The translations under genes were made by a program, and so were the position numbers. From NCBI GenBank assembly GCA_913774665.1, contig CAJYHN010000005.1, positions 55,528 to 119,527 on the forward strand: a stretch of DNA of 64,000 bases. The letters are read 5' to 3'. Source of the stretch: an uncultured Microbacterium sp. (lineage in GTDB: Bacteria > Actinomycetota > Actinomycetes > Actinomycetales > Microbacteriaceae). Shown here in pieces: positions 43,206-51,226 of the stretch. Position 1 is the first letter of the stretch; each line of letters begins with the position of its first letter. The notes below the pieces were generated by a model. That model did no database searches. It was given only the letters and a program-made list of their open reading frames with translations, and was not told the DNA's origin.

Positions 43206-43667
43206 GTGACGCCCACCGCCCGCGACCTCGAAGCGATGCGGCGCGCCCTCGCCCTCGCCGATGCCGCGGCGGCCGACGGCGACGTCCCCGTGGGCGCCGT
43301 CGTCGTCGATGCCGCGGGCCAGGTCATCGGCGAGGGCCGCAACCTGCGCGAGGTCACGGGGGACCCGACGGCGCACGCCGAGGTCGTCGCGCTACGCGAG
43401 GCCGCCCGCAGCCTGGGCACGTGGCACCTGGCCCACTGCACCCTGGTCGTCACCCTCGAACCGTGCGTCATGTGCGCCGGCGCGATCCTCCAGGCGCGCA
43501 TCGAGCGGGTCGTCTTCGGATCGTGGGATGCCAAGGCCGGAGCCGCCGGATCCTTGTACGACGTCCTGCGCGACAGGCGACTTCCGTATCGCGTCGAGGT
43601 CGTCGGTGGGGTCGAGGAAGACCAGGCGTCGGACCGGTTGCGGGCGTTCTTCGAGGACCGTCGCTGA
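43206..43667 (+). CDS. tadA: tRNA adenosine(34) deaminase
   Basis: 153-residue zinc deaminase converting A34 to inosine in tRNA-Arg(ACG), whose gene is at 5709. Zinc/catalytic motifs [10 protein letters not shown] and PCVMCAGAI are intact, and the helix [20 protein letters not shown] matches TadA. GTG 43206 gives the normal start [15 protein letters not shown]. The upp-tadA divergent pairing is common in Microbacteriaceae as far as I recall. Confidence 0.95.
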   Translation: MTPTARDLEAMRRALALADAAAADGDVPVGAVVVDAAGQVIGEGRNLREVTGDPTAHAEVVALREAARSLGTWHLAHCTLVVTLEPCVMCAGAILQARIERVVFGSWDAKAGAAGSLYDVLRDRRLPYRVEVVGGVEEDQASDRLRAFFEDRR

Positions 43668-43671
43668 CGAC

Positions 43672-44601
43672 TCAGCGGGGGAGGAGCGGAAGCACCTCCG
43701 CGCCGATCTGATCGGCGTGGTCGAGGTCGCGGAGATCCATCAGCTGGAAATAGACCCGTTCGGCGCCGCACGCGCGAAGTCGCTCGACCTTCTCGGCGAC
43801 CTGTGCGGGCGTGCCGACGATGTTCGCTCCGTCGTCGAACTGGTCGCGAGTGCGGCCGATCGCGGCGAGCCGACGGTCGATCTCGGCGTCGTCGGCCCCG
43901 ACGACGGTCGGAAGCGCGACCGAGAGCTTCAGCGTGCCCGGGTCGCGGCCGATCGCCTCGCACGCGGCGCGCACGACGGCGAATTTCTCGGACACCACGT
44001 CCTCGGCGACGAATCCGATGTTGAACTCGGTGGCGTACCGCGCGGCCAGTGCGGGTGTGCGTTTGGGACCGCCCCCGCCCACGATCACCGGAACCGGCGA
44101 CTGCACCGGTTTCGGGAGCGCCGGCGCCTCGTCGAGCTCGTAGTGATCGCCGTGGAACGTGAAGGTGTCGGCATCCGGGGTCGACCAGAGACCCGTCACG
44201 ACCTGGAGCTGCTCTTCGAGCAGGTCGAAGCGCTTGGACGGGAAGGGGATGCCGTAGGCGCGGTGCTCGCGCTCGAACCACCCCGTTCCGAGCCCCAGCT
44301 CGACGCGGCCGCCCGACATCGCGTCGACCTGGGCGACCTGGATCGCGAGGATCGCCGGGACCCGGTAGGTAACGGACGACACGAGGGTGCCCAGGCGGAT
44401 CCGCGACGTCTCGCGAGCGAGGCCGGCCAGCGTCGTCCACGCGTCGGTGGGACCGGGGCGCGGATCTCCCTCGCCCATGCGCAGGTAGTGGTCGGATCGG
44501 AAGAACCCGTCGAGACCGTGCGCCTCGGCGGAGCGCGCGAACGCGAGCTGATCGTCGTAGGAGAAGCCCTGCTGGGGCTCGGTGAACAGGCAGTACTCCA
44601 C
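43672..44601 (-). CDS. LLM-class F420-dependent oxidoreductase
   Basis: 309-residue luciferase-like TIM-barrel oxidoreductase. Seen: the N-terminal strand, [70 protein letters not shown] and the F420-family [26 protein letters not shown]. Probably uses F420H2, though FMN cannot be excluded. GTG start with GGAGG at good spacing. The alpha/beta hydrolase gene is 31 nt upstream on the same strand, so they may form an operon. Confidence 0.9.
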   Translation of the reverse strand: MEYCLFTEPQQGFSYDDQLAFARSAEAHGLDGFFRSDHYLRMGEGDPRPGPTDAWTTLAGLARETSRIRLGTLVSSVTYRVPAILAIQVAQVDAMSGGRVELGLGTGWFEREHRAYGIPFPSKRFDLLEEQLQVVTGLWSTPDADTFTFHGDHYELDEAPALPKPVQSPVPVIVGGGGPKRTPALAARYATEFNIGFVAEDVVSEKFAVVRAACEAIGRDPGTLKLSVALPTVVGADDAEIDRRLAAIGRTRDQFDDGANIVGTPAQVAEKVERLRACGAERVYFQLMDLRDLDHADQIGAEVLPLLPR

Positions 44602-44632
44602 GGGGACCTCCGGGGGGCGGATGGGGGGTGGG

Positions 44633-45745
44633 TCAGTCGGCGGAGCGGAGGATGATCGCCTCTGTCGGGGGCGCCGGGTCGGCGGGGCGGCCGACGTAGC
44701 CGATGTGGGTCAGCAGAGCCTGGCGGAACACCGCCGGGCGTTCGAGATGCACGGAGTGACCGGCACCCTCGACGGGCACCTCGGTGACCTCGCCGCCCTT
44801 CTCGGCGTAGGCCGAGAGCACATCACGCGTCTGGGAGACCATGGGCTGCGCGGGCGCGACGTCGACGCCGGGCCAGTCGGGCACGACGCCGAGCGCGCCG
44901 AGGTGGTTGACGTCCGAGAACGAGGCGTCCGAGACGATGGCGTCGGCGGTGCCGTAGATCCACAGGATCGGCGGCTTGTCCGCGAGATCCGCGATGCCCG
45001 AGACATCGAAGTACTTCGGCGCGAGGGCGTTGAGCACTCCCGTCGTCCCGGGGGCGAAGCCCGGCCAGGTCGAGGTGGTGACCGAGTCGCCCGGGTAGTT
45101 GCCCGTGGCGGTGGACGTCGACAGCATCGCGTCGACCCAGACGTCCTCGTGCTCGCTCCGATAGCCCTCGGCGACGTAGCTGCTGCGGAACACGGAGCGG
45201 GGAGAGGTGGGCGCCTCGTCGGTGATGTCGTGGTCGATCAGGCGCTGGACGAAGTCGGGGTTCGCCGCGCCCGCGCCCGCGCCGGCGTCTTCGTCACTCA
45301 GACGGGAGCCGTCGCGACGCGTGCCGCCGAACCCGTACGGCGAGACCGGCGACTGCAGGGTCAGTGACAGGACGGGGTGATCGAGCGCGTACTGCAGCAC
45401 GACGGCTCCGCCCATCGACCAGCCGACGAGATGGGCGGCGGAGATGCCGAGGGCCTCGAACGTCGCGTGCAGGTCGTCGCTGAAATCGCGGACGCCGCGC
45501 GTGGCGTCGATCGGGCTGTGCTCTGTACGACCGAAGCCGCGCAGGTCGATCGCGATCACCCGCAGCTCGCTCGGCAGGTCCTGCATGATCTCCTGCCAGA
45601 ACAGCGAGGAAGCGACATTGCCGTGGACGAAGACCACCGTGTGCTCGGGGGAGGTGGAGGGGTCGTCACCGACGCGCTCGAGCACGTTCACACCCAGCCG
45701 GTCGGTCTCGACCAGGCGCGCGGTGATGCCGTCGAAGAGAGTCAT
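44633..45745 (-). CDS. Alpha/beta hydrolase
   Basis: 370-residue serine hydrolase. Oxyanion HGNVASS, nucleophile elbow GWSMGG (Ser ~115), acid in the IYGTADAIV strand and catalytic His in GAGHSVHLERP. It is ~80 residues longer than a minimal hydrolase: the cap region between ~150 and ~250 is extended, as in some haloalkane dehalogenase-like or lipase-like members. ATG 45745 chosen, preceded by GGAGGACTAGCG. Substrate unknown. Confidence 0.88.
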   Translation of the reverse strand: MTLFDGITARLVETDRLGVNVLERVGDDPSTSPEHTVVFVHGNVASSLFWQEIMQDLPSELRVIAIDLRGFGRTEHSPIDATRGVRDFSDDLHATFEALGISAAHLVGWSMGGAVVLQYALDHPVLSLTLQSPVSPYGFGGTRRDGSRLSDEDAGAGAGAANPDFVQRLIDHDITDEAPTSPRSVFRSSYVAEGYRSEHEDVWVDAMLSTSTATGNYPGDSVTTSTWPGFAPGTTGVLNALAPKYFDVSGIADLADKPPILWIYGTADAIVSDASFSDVNHLGALGVVPDWPGVDVAPAQPMVSQTRDVLSAYAEKGGEVTEVPVEGAGHSVHLERPAVFRQALLTHIGYVGRPADPAPPTEAIILRSAD

Positions 45746-45868
45746 CGCTAGTCCTCCGTGTCGCTCGCCGGTGCTCCGGCACACCGTTTTCCGACTCTAA
45801 CGCGCGCCCCTATCGGTCGCACTCAGGCTTGCCCCCGCCATGGGCGACGGGTTCGTAAACTGTGGCTC

Positions 45869-46714
45869 ATGACGGATGCCACGACCTCGCTGCCCCCGAT
45901 CGCGATCCTCGGAGCCGGTTCCATGGGCGGAGCGATCCTCCGCGGCCTCGTCGCCGCCGGCCTGACCGAGGGCGGAGTGACGGCCACCAACCGCTCCGTC
46001 GCCAAAGCCGCCGAGCTCGCCGAACTCGACGGGGTGACCAGCGTCGCCCTCGAGGTCAATCCCGCGGGTAACACCCACGCCGCGGCCGGCGCCGACATCG
46101 TGCTGGTGGGCGTGAAGCCCGCGATGGTGCCCGATCTGCTCGACGAGATCGCCCCGCACCTGCGACCCGGCGCGATCGTGGTGAGCCTGGCAGCGGGAGT
46201 CACCCTCGACACGTTCGCCGCTCACCTCGGTGAGGGCGTCTCCACCCTGCGCTCGATGCCGAACACCCCCTCGCTCGTCGGCGCGGGCGTGACGGGTCTC
46301 GCCGCTGGGGCCGCGGCGTCCGCCGACGACGTCGTGGTGGTCCGAGCGCTTTTCGAGACCGTGGGTTCGGTGCTCGAGGTCCCCGAATCGCAGATCGACG
46401 CCCTCTCGACCATCTCGGGCTCCGGCCCCGCTTACGTGTTCCTTCTCGTCGAGGAGTTCACCAAGGCCGCCGTGCGGATGGGGTTCGACGACGATCAGGC
46501 GCGTCTGCTCGCGGAGCAGACCTTCGTCGGGGCGACCGCGCTCATGGCATCCGCGGAGGTGGATCCCGCCGAGCTCCGCCGCCGCGTGACCAGCCCGAAG
46601 GGCACCACCGAGCGCGCCGTCGCCGTCCTGCAGGACGCTCGGCTCGACGACACCTTCACCACCGCCGCCGAGGCGGCCCTCGCCCGGGCGAAAGAACTGG
46701 CCGCGGGCAACTGA
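45869..46714 (+). CDS. proC: Pyrroline-5-carboxylate reductase
   Basis: 281-residue NAD(P)H enzyme making proline from pyrroline-5-carboxylate. Rossmann ILGAGSMGGAILRGL, VGVKPAMVPDLL, MPNTPSLVGAGVTGL and the dimerisation/active-site signature ISGSGPAYVFLLVEEFTKAAVRMG are seen. TAAACT (45856-45861) ends 7 bp before the ATG, implying a leaderless mRNA. In mycobacteria proC is followed by the BldC-like and bS22 genes; here they follow 3 kb later with the Trk genes between. Confidence 0.97.
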   Translation: MTDATTSLPPIAILGAGSMGGAILRGLVAAGLTEGGVTATNRSVAKAAELAELDGVTSVALEVNPAGNTHAAAGADIVLVGVKPAMVPDLLDEIAPHLRPGAIVVSLAAGVTLDTFAAHLGEGVSTLRSMPNTPSLVGAGVTGLAAGAAASADDVVVVRALFETVGSVLEVPESQIDALSTISGSGPAYVFLLVEEFTKAAVRMGFDDDQARLLAEQTFVGATALMASAEVDPAELRRRVTSPKGTTERAVAVLQDARLDDTFTTAAEAALARAKELAAGN

Positions 46715-46716
46715 CC

Positions 46717-47004
46717 ATGCGCCTGCGGTTCACCGGGACGATCTGGTACTGGCGCGGTCCCGCACCGTTCCTCTTCGTCTCGGTGCCCGCGGCGGAGGCG
46801 GCGATGATCGCCGAGGTCGCCCCGGTCGTCACCTACGGGTGGGGCATGATCCCGGCATCCGTCACGATCGGCCGCACCACCGTGACCACCTCGCTCTGGC
46901 CGAAGGACGGCGGTTACGTGGTGCCGGTGAAGAGAGCGCTGCAGGATGCCGAGAGCCTCGGCGTCGACGACGAGGTCGAGCTGACCCTGGACATCGACGC
47001 CTGA
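46717..47004 (+). CDS. DUF1905 domain-containing protein
   Basis: 95-residue single-domain protein: LRFTGTIWYWRGPAPFLFVSVPAAEAAMI, YGWGMIPASVTIGRTTVTTSLWPKDGGYVVPVKRALQDAE. The domain is the same as the first part of the 4305 gene product. It starts 2 nt after proC, so is probably translated from the proC mRNA. Function unknown. Confidence 0.9.
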   Translation: MRLRFTGTIWYWRGPAPFLFVSVPAAEAAMIAEVAPVVTYGWGMIPASVTIGRTTVTTSLWPKDGGYVVPVKRALQDAESLGVDDEVELTLDIDA

Positions 47005-47014
47005 ACCCGTCGAC

Positions 47015-47686
47015 TCAGCGGTCGAGCGAGGCGAAGCGCTCGATGTCGGAGTTCGTTCCCGACACGATGATGAGGTCGTGGTTGGTGACGACCGTGTTCG
47101 CCTCGGCGTAGCGGAACGGCCTGCCCGGGCTCTTCACGCCCACCACGGTCACGTTGTACTTCGACCGCACGCCGGACTCGTTCAGGCCCACCCCGCGGAC
47201 GAGTTTGGGCGGGTACATCTTGGCGAGGACGAAGTCGTCGTCGAAGCGGATGAAGTCGAGCATGCGGCCGCTCACGAGGTGGGCGACGCGTTCTCCGGCT
47301 TCGGCTTCGGGGTAGATCACGTGGTTCGCGCCGACGCGGGCGAGGATCTTGCCGTGCGACTGCGACACGGCTTTCGCCCAGATCTGCGGCACCTTGAGGT
47401 CGACGAGGTTGGCCGTGATGAGCACCGACGCCTCGATGAGCGAACCGACCGCGACGACCGCGACCTGGAAGTCCTGGGCGCCGATCTGGCGCAGGGCGTC
47501 GATGTTGCGGGCGTCGGCCTGCACGGCGTGCGTGACGCGCTCGGACCACTTCTGGACGAGCTCGAGGTTGCCGTCGACGGCGAGCACCTCGCGGTCGAGG
47601 CGATCCAGTTCACCCGCGCATGCGGCGCCGAAGCGCCCGAGGCCGATCACCAGGACGGGGGCGTCACTGCGGATGCGTTCAACCAA
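47015..47686 (-). CDS. trkA: TrkA/KtrA-type potassium uptake regulatory protein
   Basis: 223-residue RCK protein: N-terminal Rossmann nucleotide-binding RCK_N (VLVIGLGRFGAACAGELDRLDREVLAVD, ~10-37) and C-terminal RCK_C (~140-220). It forms a cytosolic ring gating the partner TrkH channel. TTG start at 47686 overlaps the TrkH stop by 8 nt, so the two are coupled, with TrkH first. KtrA or TrkA naming is a matter of convention; one RCK unit as here is KtrA-like. Confidence 0.92.
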   Translation of the reverse strand: MVERIRSDAPVLVIGLGRFGAACAGELDRLDREVLAVDGNLELVQKWSERVTHAVQADARNIDALRQIGAQDFQVAVVAVGSLIEASVLITANLVDLKVPQIWAKAVSQSHGKILARVGANHVIYPEAEAGERVAHLVSGRMLDFIRFDDDFVLAKMYPPKLVRGVGLNESGVRSKYNVTVVGVKSPGRPFRYAEANTVVTNHDLIIVSGTNSDIERFASLDR

Positions 47687-49121
47687 CGATGGGCCTTTCC
47701 ACGGGGAGCGCGTACAGCTGCGACCGGGAGGACGCAGCCACTGCCGCAGCGAGTGTCACTGTACCAATGCGCCCCATGAACATCGTGGCGGCCATGACGT
47801 ACGTGGCCGCATCGGGGAGGTCGGCAGTGAGCCCCGTCGACAGGCCCACCGTGGCGAACGCCGAGACAACGTCGAAGAGCACATCTTCGATCGGGGCGTC
47901 GGTGATCCGGCTGATGGTCACGGTCGAGATCGCGACGATCGTGGCCCCCCACGCGACGACGGAGAGGGCGACGCGCTGAACGTCGCTGGGGATGCGGCGC
48001 CCGAACGCCTGCACCGACGGGCGCCCCTTCGCCTCCGAGAAGACGGCGAGGGCGAGGACCGCCAGCGTGGTGACCTTGATGCCACCCGCGGTGGAGGCCG
48101 AGCCGCCGCCGACGAACATCAGCATCGAGCCGACGATCAGGGTGGCGCCGTTGAGATCGCCGATGTTGATGACGCTGAATCCGCCCGACCGCGTCATCGC
48201 CGAGAGGAAGAAGGCCTGGAACGTGGTGTCCCACGCATCCATGCTGCCGAATGTGAGGGGGTTGTCGTATTCCAGCAGCAGAATGACGCCGGCGCCGGCA
48301 AAGAACAGCACGACCGTGGTGATGATCGTGAGCTTCGCGTGCAGCGACCACAGGCGGAACCGCCAGTAGTGGCGCCACAGCGTGAAGATGACCGGGAATC
48401 CGATCGAGCCGAGGAAGACGCCCGCCATCAGCACGGTGAGCAGGTAGTAGTCCTGCGCGAACGGTGTGAGGCCGTCGGCGTTGGGGACGAAGCCGGTGTT
48501 CGTGAAGGCCATCGCCGCGTAGTAGGGCGCCTCCCACAGGGCCACGAGCGGGTTGATCCCGCCGATGATGAGCGAGGGGTAGATGAGGACGGTCAGGCCC
48601 GCCTCGATCACCAGGGTGGACAGGGCCACCGTGCGCAGCAGCTGGCCGACCTCGCCGAGGCGCACGGTCTGGCCCTCGTTCACCGGCCCACCGTGGACCC
48701 GCAGGGGGTTGCTGTCGCCCGCAGCGATCAGCTTCGCGCGCAGCCCGAGACGTTTCGAGATGACCAGGCCGAGGATCGAGGCGAGAGTCAGAACCCCCAG
48801 GGCGCCGACATTGACGCCGATGTAGGTGATGACCCGCCCCAGGGGCGAGAAGTCGGAGTACATGTTCAGCGTCGACAGTCCCGTCACGCAGATCGTCGAC
48901 ACCGCGGTGAACAGAGCGTCGGCGAAGGCGATGCGTTCGCCGGTCGCAGATGCGGCGGGGAGCGAGAACAGCGCGGTGAACAGGGCGATGAGCGTGACGA
49001 ACACGAGCACCGCGAATCTCGCCGGTGAGGCGGTCGTCAAGGTGCGCAGACGATCCCATGCCTCGTAAGCGATGCGACGCAGTCGCACGGCCAGTCGAGC
49101 CTCGTTCGGCGTCGCCGCCAT
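47679..49121 (-). CDS. trkH: TrkH/KtrB-type potassium uptake membrane subunit
   Basis: 480-residue K+ transporter with four M1-P-M2 repeats. Selectivity-loop glycines are recognisable in FTAVSTICVTGLSTLNMYSD, AMAFTNTGFVPN, SAMTRSGGFSVINIGD and SAFATVGLSTGLTADLP, and VGGGSASTAGGIKVTT is the gating loop region. N-terminal Arg-rich segment precedes TM1. First gene of the trkH-trkA unit, divergent from the ArsR gene with ~70 nt between starts. Confidence 0.93.
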   Translation of the reverse strand: MAATPNEARLAVRLRRIAYEAWDRLRTLTTASPARFAVLVFVTLIALFTALFSLPAASATGERIAFADALFTAVSTICVTGLSTLNMYSDFSPLGRVITYIGVNVGALGVLTLASILGLVISKRLGLRAKLIAAGDSNPLRVHGGPVNEGQTVRLGEVGQLLRTVALSTLVIEAGLTVLIYPSLIIGGINPLVALWEAPYYAAMAFTNTGFVPNADGLTPFAQDYYLLTVLMAGVFLGSIGFPVIFTLWRHYWRFRLWSLHAKLTIITTVVLFFAGAGVILLLEYDNPLTFGSMDAWDTTFQAFFLSAMTRSGGFSVINIGDLNGATLIVGSMLMFVGGGSASTAGGIKVTTLAVLALAVFSEAKGRPSVQAFGRRIPSDVQRVALSVVAWGATIVAISTVTISRITDAPIEDVLFDVVSAFATVGLSTGLTADLPDAATYVMAATMFMGRIGTVTLAAAVAASSRSQLYALPVERPIVG

Positions 49122-49189
49122 GCGCCGCTCCCTTCGGTGCCCGAACCCGAATCATGGTACTCGGGCCGGGGCGCCGCTAATCTGATGCC

Positions 49190-49585
49190 ATGGCGGACAT
49201 CTTCGACGTGATCGCTGACGGAACGCGTCGCGACATCCTTCAGCTGCTCCTCGACCGGGCGACCGGTGGCGAACGCGGAACGAGCGTGTCGCAGATCGTC
49301 GCGGCACTCGGGGTGAGTCAACCCACCGTCTCCAAGCACTTGAAGGTGCTGCGCGAGGCCGAGCTCGTGTCGGTTCGCGAAGAGGGCCAGCACCGCTACT
49401 ACAGCCTCGCGGTCGCGCCCCTCGACGAGGTCGACGACTGGCTCGTGCCGTTCTTCTCGATTGACGCCGACAACGAACCTGTGCTCCCGGAATCCGCGAT
49501 GCACGCCGCCGAGGTGGTGGGGCGCGCCGCCGCATCGGTGAAGCACTCCTTCTCGACCGCGTTCCGCAAGCTCCCGGGACGATGA
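49190..49585 (+). CDS. ArsR-type winged-helix regulator
   Basis: 131 residues. The HTH is at ~35-70 (VSQIVAALGVSQPTVSKHLKVLREAELVSVREEGQHRYYSL), typical of ArsR/SmtB. No metal-binding Cys cluster is seen (no Cys at all), so it is not a thiol-type metal sensor. The C-terminal ~45 residues are family-unlike. TAATCT (49178-49183) ends 6 bp before the ATG (leaderless). It is divergent from trkH, so it may control trkHA (inference). Confidence 0.88.
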   Translation: MADIFDVIADGTRRDILQLLLDRATGGERGTSVSQIVAALGVSQPTVSKHLKVLREAELVSVREEGQHRYYSLAVAPLDEVDDWLVPFFSIDADNEPVLPESAMHAAEVVGRAAASVKHSFSTAFRKLPGR

Positions 49586-49648
49586 CGACGACGGATGCCG
49601 CGGATTTCCGGCATCCACGAATCACATTCGTCACAGTGGGCCCATAGG

Positions 49649-49678
49649 TTTACAGCCGTCCCGGCCAGACCCTAGAGT
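49649..49678 (+). promoter_or_regulatory. Promoter of the BldC-like gene / bS22 unit
   Basis: TTTACA (49649-49654), 18-bp spacer, TAGAGT (49673-49678). A transcript from ~49685 would have a ~40-nt leader with a GAGGGG site before ATG 49726. Confidence 0.6.
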
Positions 49679-49725
49679 GTGCACAGCATTAGGAGGGTGA
49701 GTTCACCCGGAACGAGGGGTGAGCG

Positions 49726-49917
49726 ATGGCCGAGCTGCCGGACGTGCGGTTCTTGACGGTCGCCGAGGTCGCTGAGCTCATGCGCGTGTCGAAGATGACG
49801 GTCTACCGTCTCGTACACGCGGGAGAACTGCCGGCGGTGCGATTCGGACGCAGTTATCGGGTGCCCGAATCGGCGGTCGTCGAAGCCGTGCAACGACCGG
49901 TGTCCGACGTCGGCTAG
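49726..49917 (+). CDS. Excisionase-type / BldC-like helix-turn-helix protein
   Basis: 63-residue MerR-like winged helix: RFLTVAEVAELMRVSKMTVYRLVHAGELPAVRFGRSYRVPESAVVEAV. Such proteins in Actinobacteria (BldC group; M. tuberculosis Rv0500A) bind DNA as head-to-tail oligomers. The name excisionase comes from domain similarity only; no phage genes are nearby. It precedes the bS22 gene as in mycobacteria. Confidence 0.92.
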   Translation: MAELPDVRFLTVAEVAELMRVSKMTVYRLVHAGELPAVRFGRSYRVPESAVVEAVQRPVSDVG

Positions 49918-49999
49918 ACTGATCCGAGGCTTTTTTCCAACGCCTGCTGTTCCCGGGAGCCGAAATCGGCACCCAGACCCCGACTTAGTGAGGTTTTCC

Positions 50000-50098
50000 G
50001 TGGGTTCTGTCATCAAGAAGCGCCGTAAGCGCATGGCGAAGAAGAAGCACCGCAAGCTGCTTCGCAAGACTCGTCACCAGCGCCGCAACAAGAAGTAA
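50000..50098 (+). CDS. Small ribosomal protein bS22 (AURKAIP1/COX24-type), 32 aa
   Basis: Tiny, extremely basic protein from GTG 50000 (MGSVIKKRRKRM...) ending HQRRNKK-stop. It matches almost residue for residue the N-terminal two-thirds of the mycobacterial bS22 (Rv0500B), which sits in the 30S subunit near the decoding centre. Ribosome-binding site GAGG lies 5 nt upstream. It follows the BldC-like gene by 82 nt, the conserved actinobacterial order. Confidence 0.92.
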   Translation: MGSVIKKRRKRMAKKKHRKLLRKTRHQRRNKK

Positions 50099-50179
50099 GC
50101 GGCCACCACACCGAGCGCCTGTCCGATTCGCGACGGGCGCTTCGTGTATCCGGTGCCGTCCATCCCTCCGGAGGTAAGC

Positions 50180-50473
50180 ATGCAGTCCATCTCGGTCCAC
50201 GATCTGCACGCGGGGCGTCAGCGCCCGCTCATCGACGTGCGCGAAGAGCACGAATTCGCCGCGGGGCACGTCCCGGGCGCTGTGAACATGCCGATGTCCA
50301 CCATCGGCGAGCACCTCGACGAGCTTCCGGGCGAGCCCTTCGATGTCATCTGCCAGGCCGGCGGACGCTCGGCGCGGGTCGTCGAGGCGCTCTCGGCGCG
50401 CGGCCACGACGCCACGAACGTCGAGGGCGGCACGGGAGACTGGATCGCCGCAGGATACGACGTCGAGTCCTGA
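50180..50473 (+). CDS. Single-domain rhodanese-like protein
   Basis: 97-residue rhodanese domain with active-site Cys in CQAGGRSA (six-residue loop) and the conserved HVPGAVNMPMSTI helix. Carries sulfane sulfur or acts as thiol redox partner. ATG 50180 follows a textbook GGAGG. Located just before the glutaredoxin-like gene. Confidence 0.92.
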   Translation: MQSISVHDLHAGRQRPLIDVREEHEFAAGHVPGAVNMPMSTIGEHLDELPGEPFDVICQAGGRSARVVEALSARGHDATNVEGGTGDWIAAGYDVES

Positions 50474-50538
50474 TCGGTCGGCGGACACACGCGGCGCACG
50501 CCGCGACCGTCGTCGCCCCGCCTCCTAGGATGAGGAGG

Positions 50539-50817
50539 GTGACGACCCTCACGCTGATCGGTAAGCCCGACTGCCACCTCTGCGATGTGGCGGAGCAGAT
50601 CGTGGAGACCGTCGTCGCCGAGCTCCCCGAGGGAGCCGCTGAGCGCGTCACCATCGAACAGGCCTCGATCGCCGACGATGCCGCCCTCTACGAGAAGTGG
50701 TGGGAAAAGATCCCGGTCGTCCTCATCGACGGTGACCTGCACGCCCACTGGCGCGTTTCCGCCGACCGACTTCGCGCCGCTCTCCTCGCGGCAGACACCC
50801 AAGGAGCCTCCGCGTGA
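50539..50817 (+). CDS. Glutaredoxin family (DUF836-like) protein
   Basis: 92 residues with redox CxxC in KPDCHLCDVAEQIVE, then a thioredoxin-fold helix and the KIPVVLIDGDLHAHWRV cis-Pro strand. Similar to Rv0508-type small glutaredoxins. GTG 50539 is preferred over ATG 50530, since TAGGAT (50526-50531) ends 7 bp before it, a leaderless geometry, and the ATG would overlap the -10. The stop overlaps the next start by 4 nt. Confidence 0.88.
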   Translation: MTTLTLIGKPDCHLCDVAEQIVETVVAELPEGAAERVTIEQASIADDAALYEKWWEKIPVVLIDGDLHAHWRVSADRLRAALLAADTQGASA

Positions 50818-51116
50818 GCATCCGTCACATCGTTCTGTGGAAGCTCTCGGCCGACGACGCCGACACGCGTGCCCTGCACGCCGAGCAGATCGCCGAGCGC
50901 CTGCTCGCCCTCGCCCCCCTGATCGACGAGATCCAGCACATCGAGGTGGGGCGCAACGTCGTGAACCCGCAGTCGAACTGGGACGTCGCTCTGGTCAGTG
51001 AGTTCGCCGACGTCGACGCACTCGAGCGCTATCAGCTGCACCCCGCTCACCAGGAGGTCGCGGCGTTCGTCCGCTCCGTCGTGGCGGAGCGCTCTTCGGT
51101 CGACTACCCGTTCTGA
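50814..51116 (+). CDS. Dabb (stress-responsive A/B barrel) family protein
   Basis: 100-residue ferredoxin-like alpha/beta barrel: IRHIVLWKL, IEVGRNVVNPQSNWDVALVSEFADVDALERYQLHPAHQEVAAFV. The HP-x-H motif is typical. Enzymatic role, if any, unknown. Translated from the glutaredoxin mRNA (GTGA overlap). Confidence 0.92.
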   Translation: MSIRHIVLWKLSADDADTRALHAEQIAERLLALAPLIDEIQHIEVGRNVVNPQSNWDVALVSEFADVDALERYQLHPAHQEVAAFVRSVVAERSSVDYPF

Positions 51117-51157
51117 GCGGTGGCGGGGCGTCCGCGGAGTTTCGTGCTGGCCGTTTC

Positions 51158-51177
51158 TGATAATGGTTCTCAGTATC
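51158..51177 (+). promoter_or_regulatory. Fur/Zur-type operator in the promoter of the S53 peptidase operon
   Basis: TGATAATGGTTCTCAGTATC; its 19-bp core is an imperfect inverted repeat (GATAATG/CAGTATC around 5 bp) that resembles the classical Fur-family box at 17 of 19 positions of the GATAATGATTCTCATTATC form. It sits just upstream of TAGGAT (51180-51185), the likely -10, so binding would block RNA polymerase. Confidence 0.6.
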
Positions 51178-51185
51178 GATAGGAT

Positions 51186-51216
51186 CTCGATCGGTTCACC
51201 CGAACCCCCGATCGAG
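51186..51216 (+). other. 5'-UTR hairpin before the S53 peptidase
   Basis: CTCGATCGG (51186-51194) pairs with CCGATCGAG (51208-51216), 9 bp perfect; inner GGTTC/GAACC is an alternative pairing. The stem ends 10 nt before the ATG, covering the only ribosome-binding-like GAGAAAG. Confidence 0.55.
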
Positions 51217-51226
51217 AAAGCCATCC

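Noticed and set aside
49726-49917. Phage excisionase
   Set aside because: The domain is excisionase-like, but the neighbours (bS22, proC) show the conserved BldC-like Rv0500A position; no phage genes.
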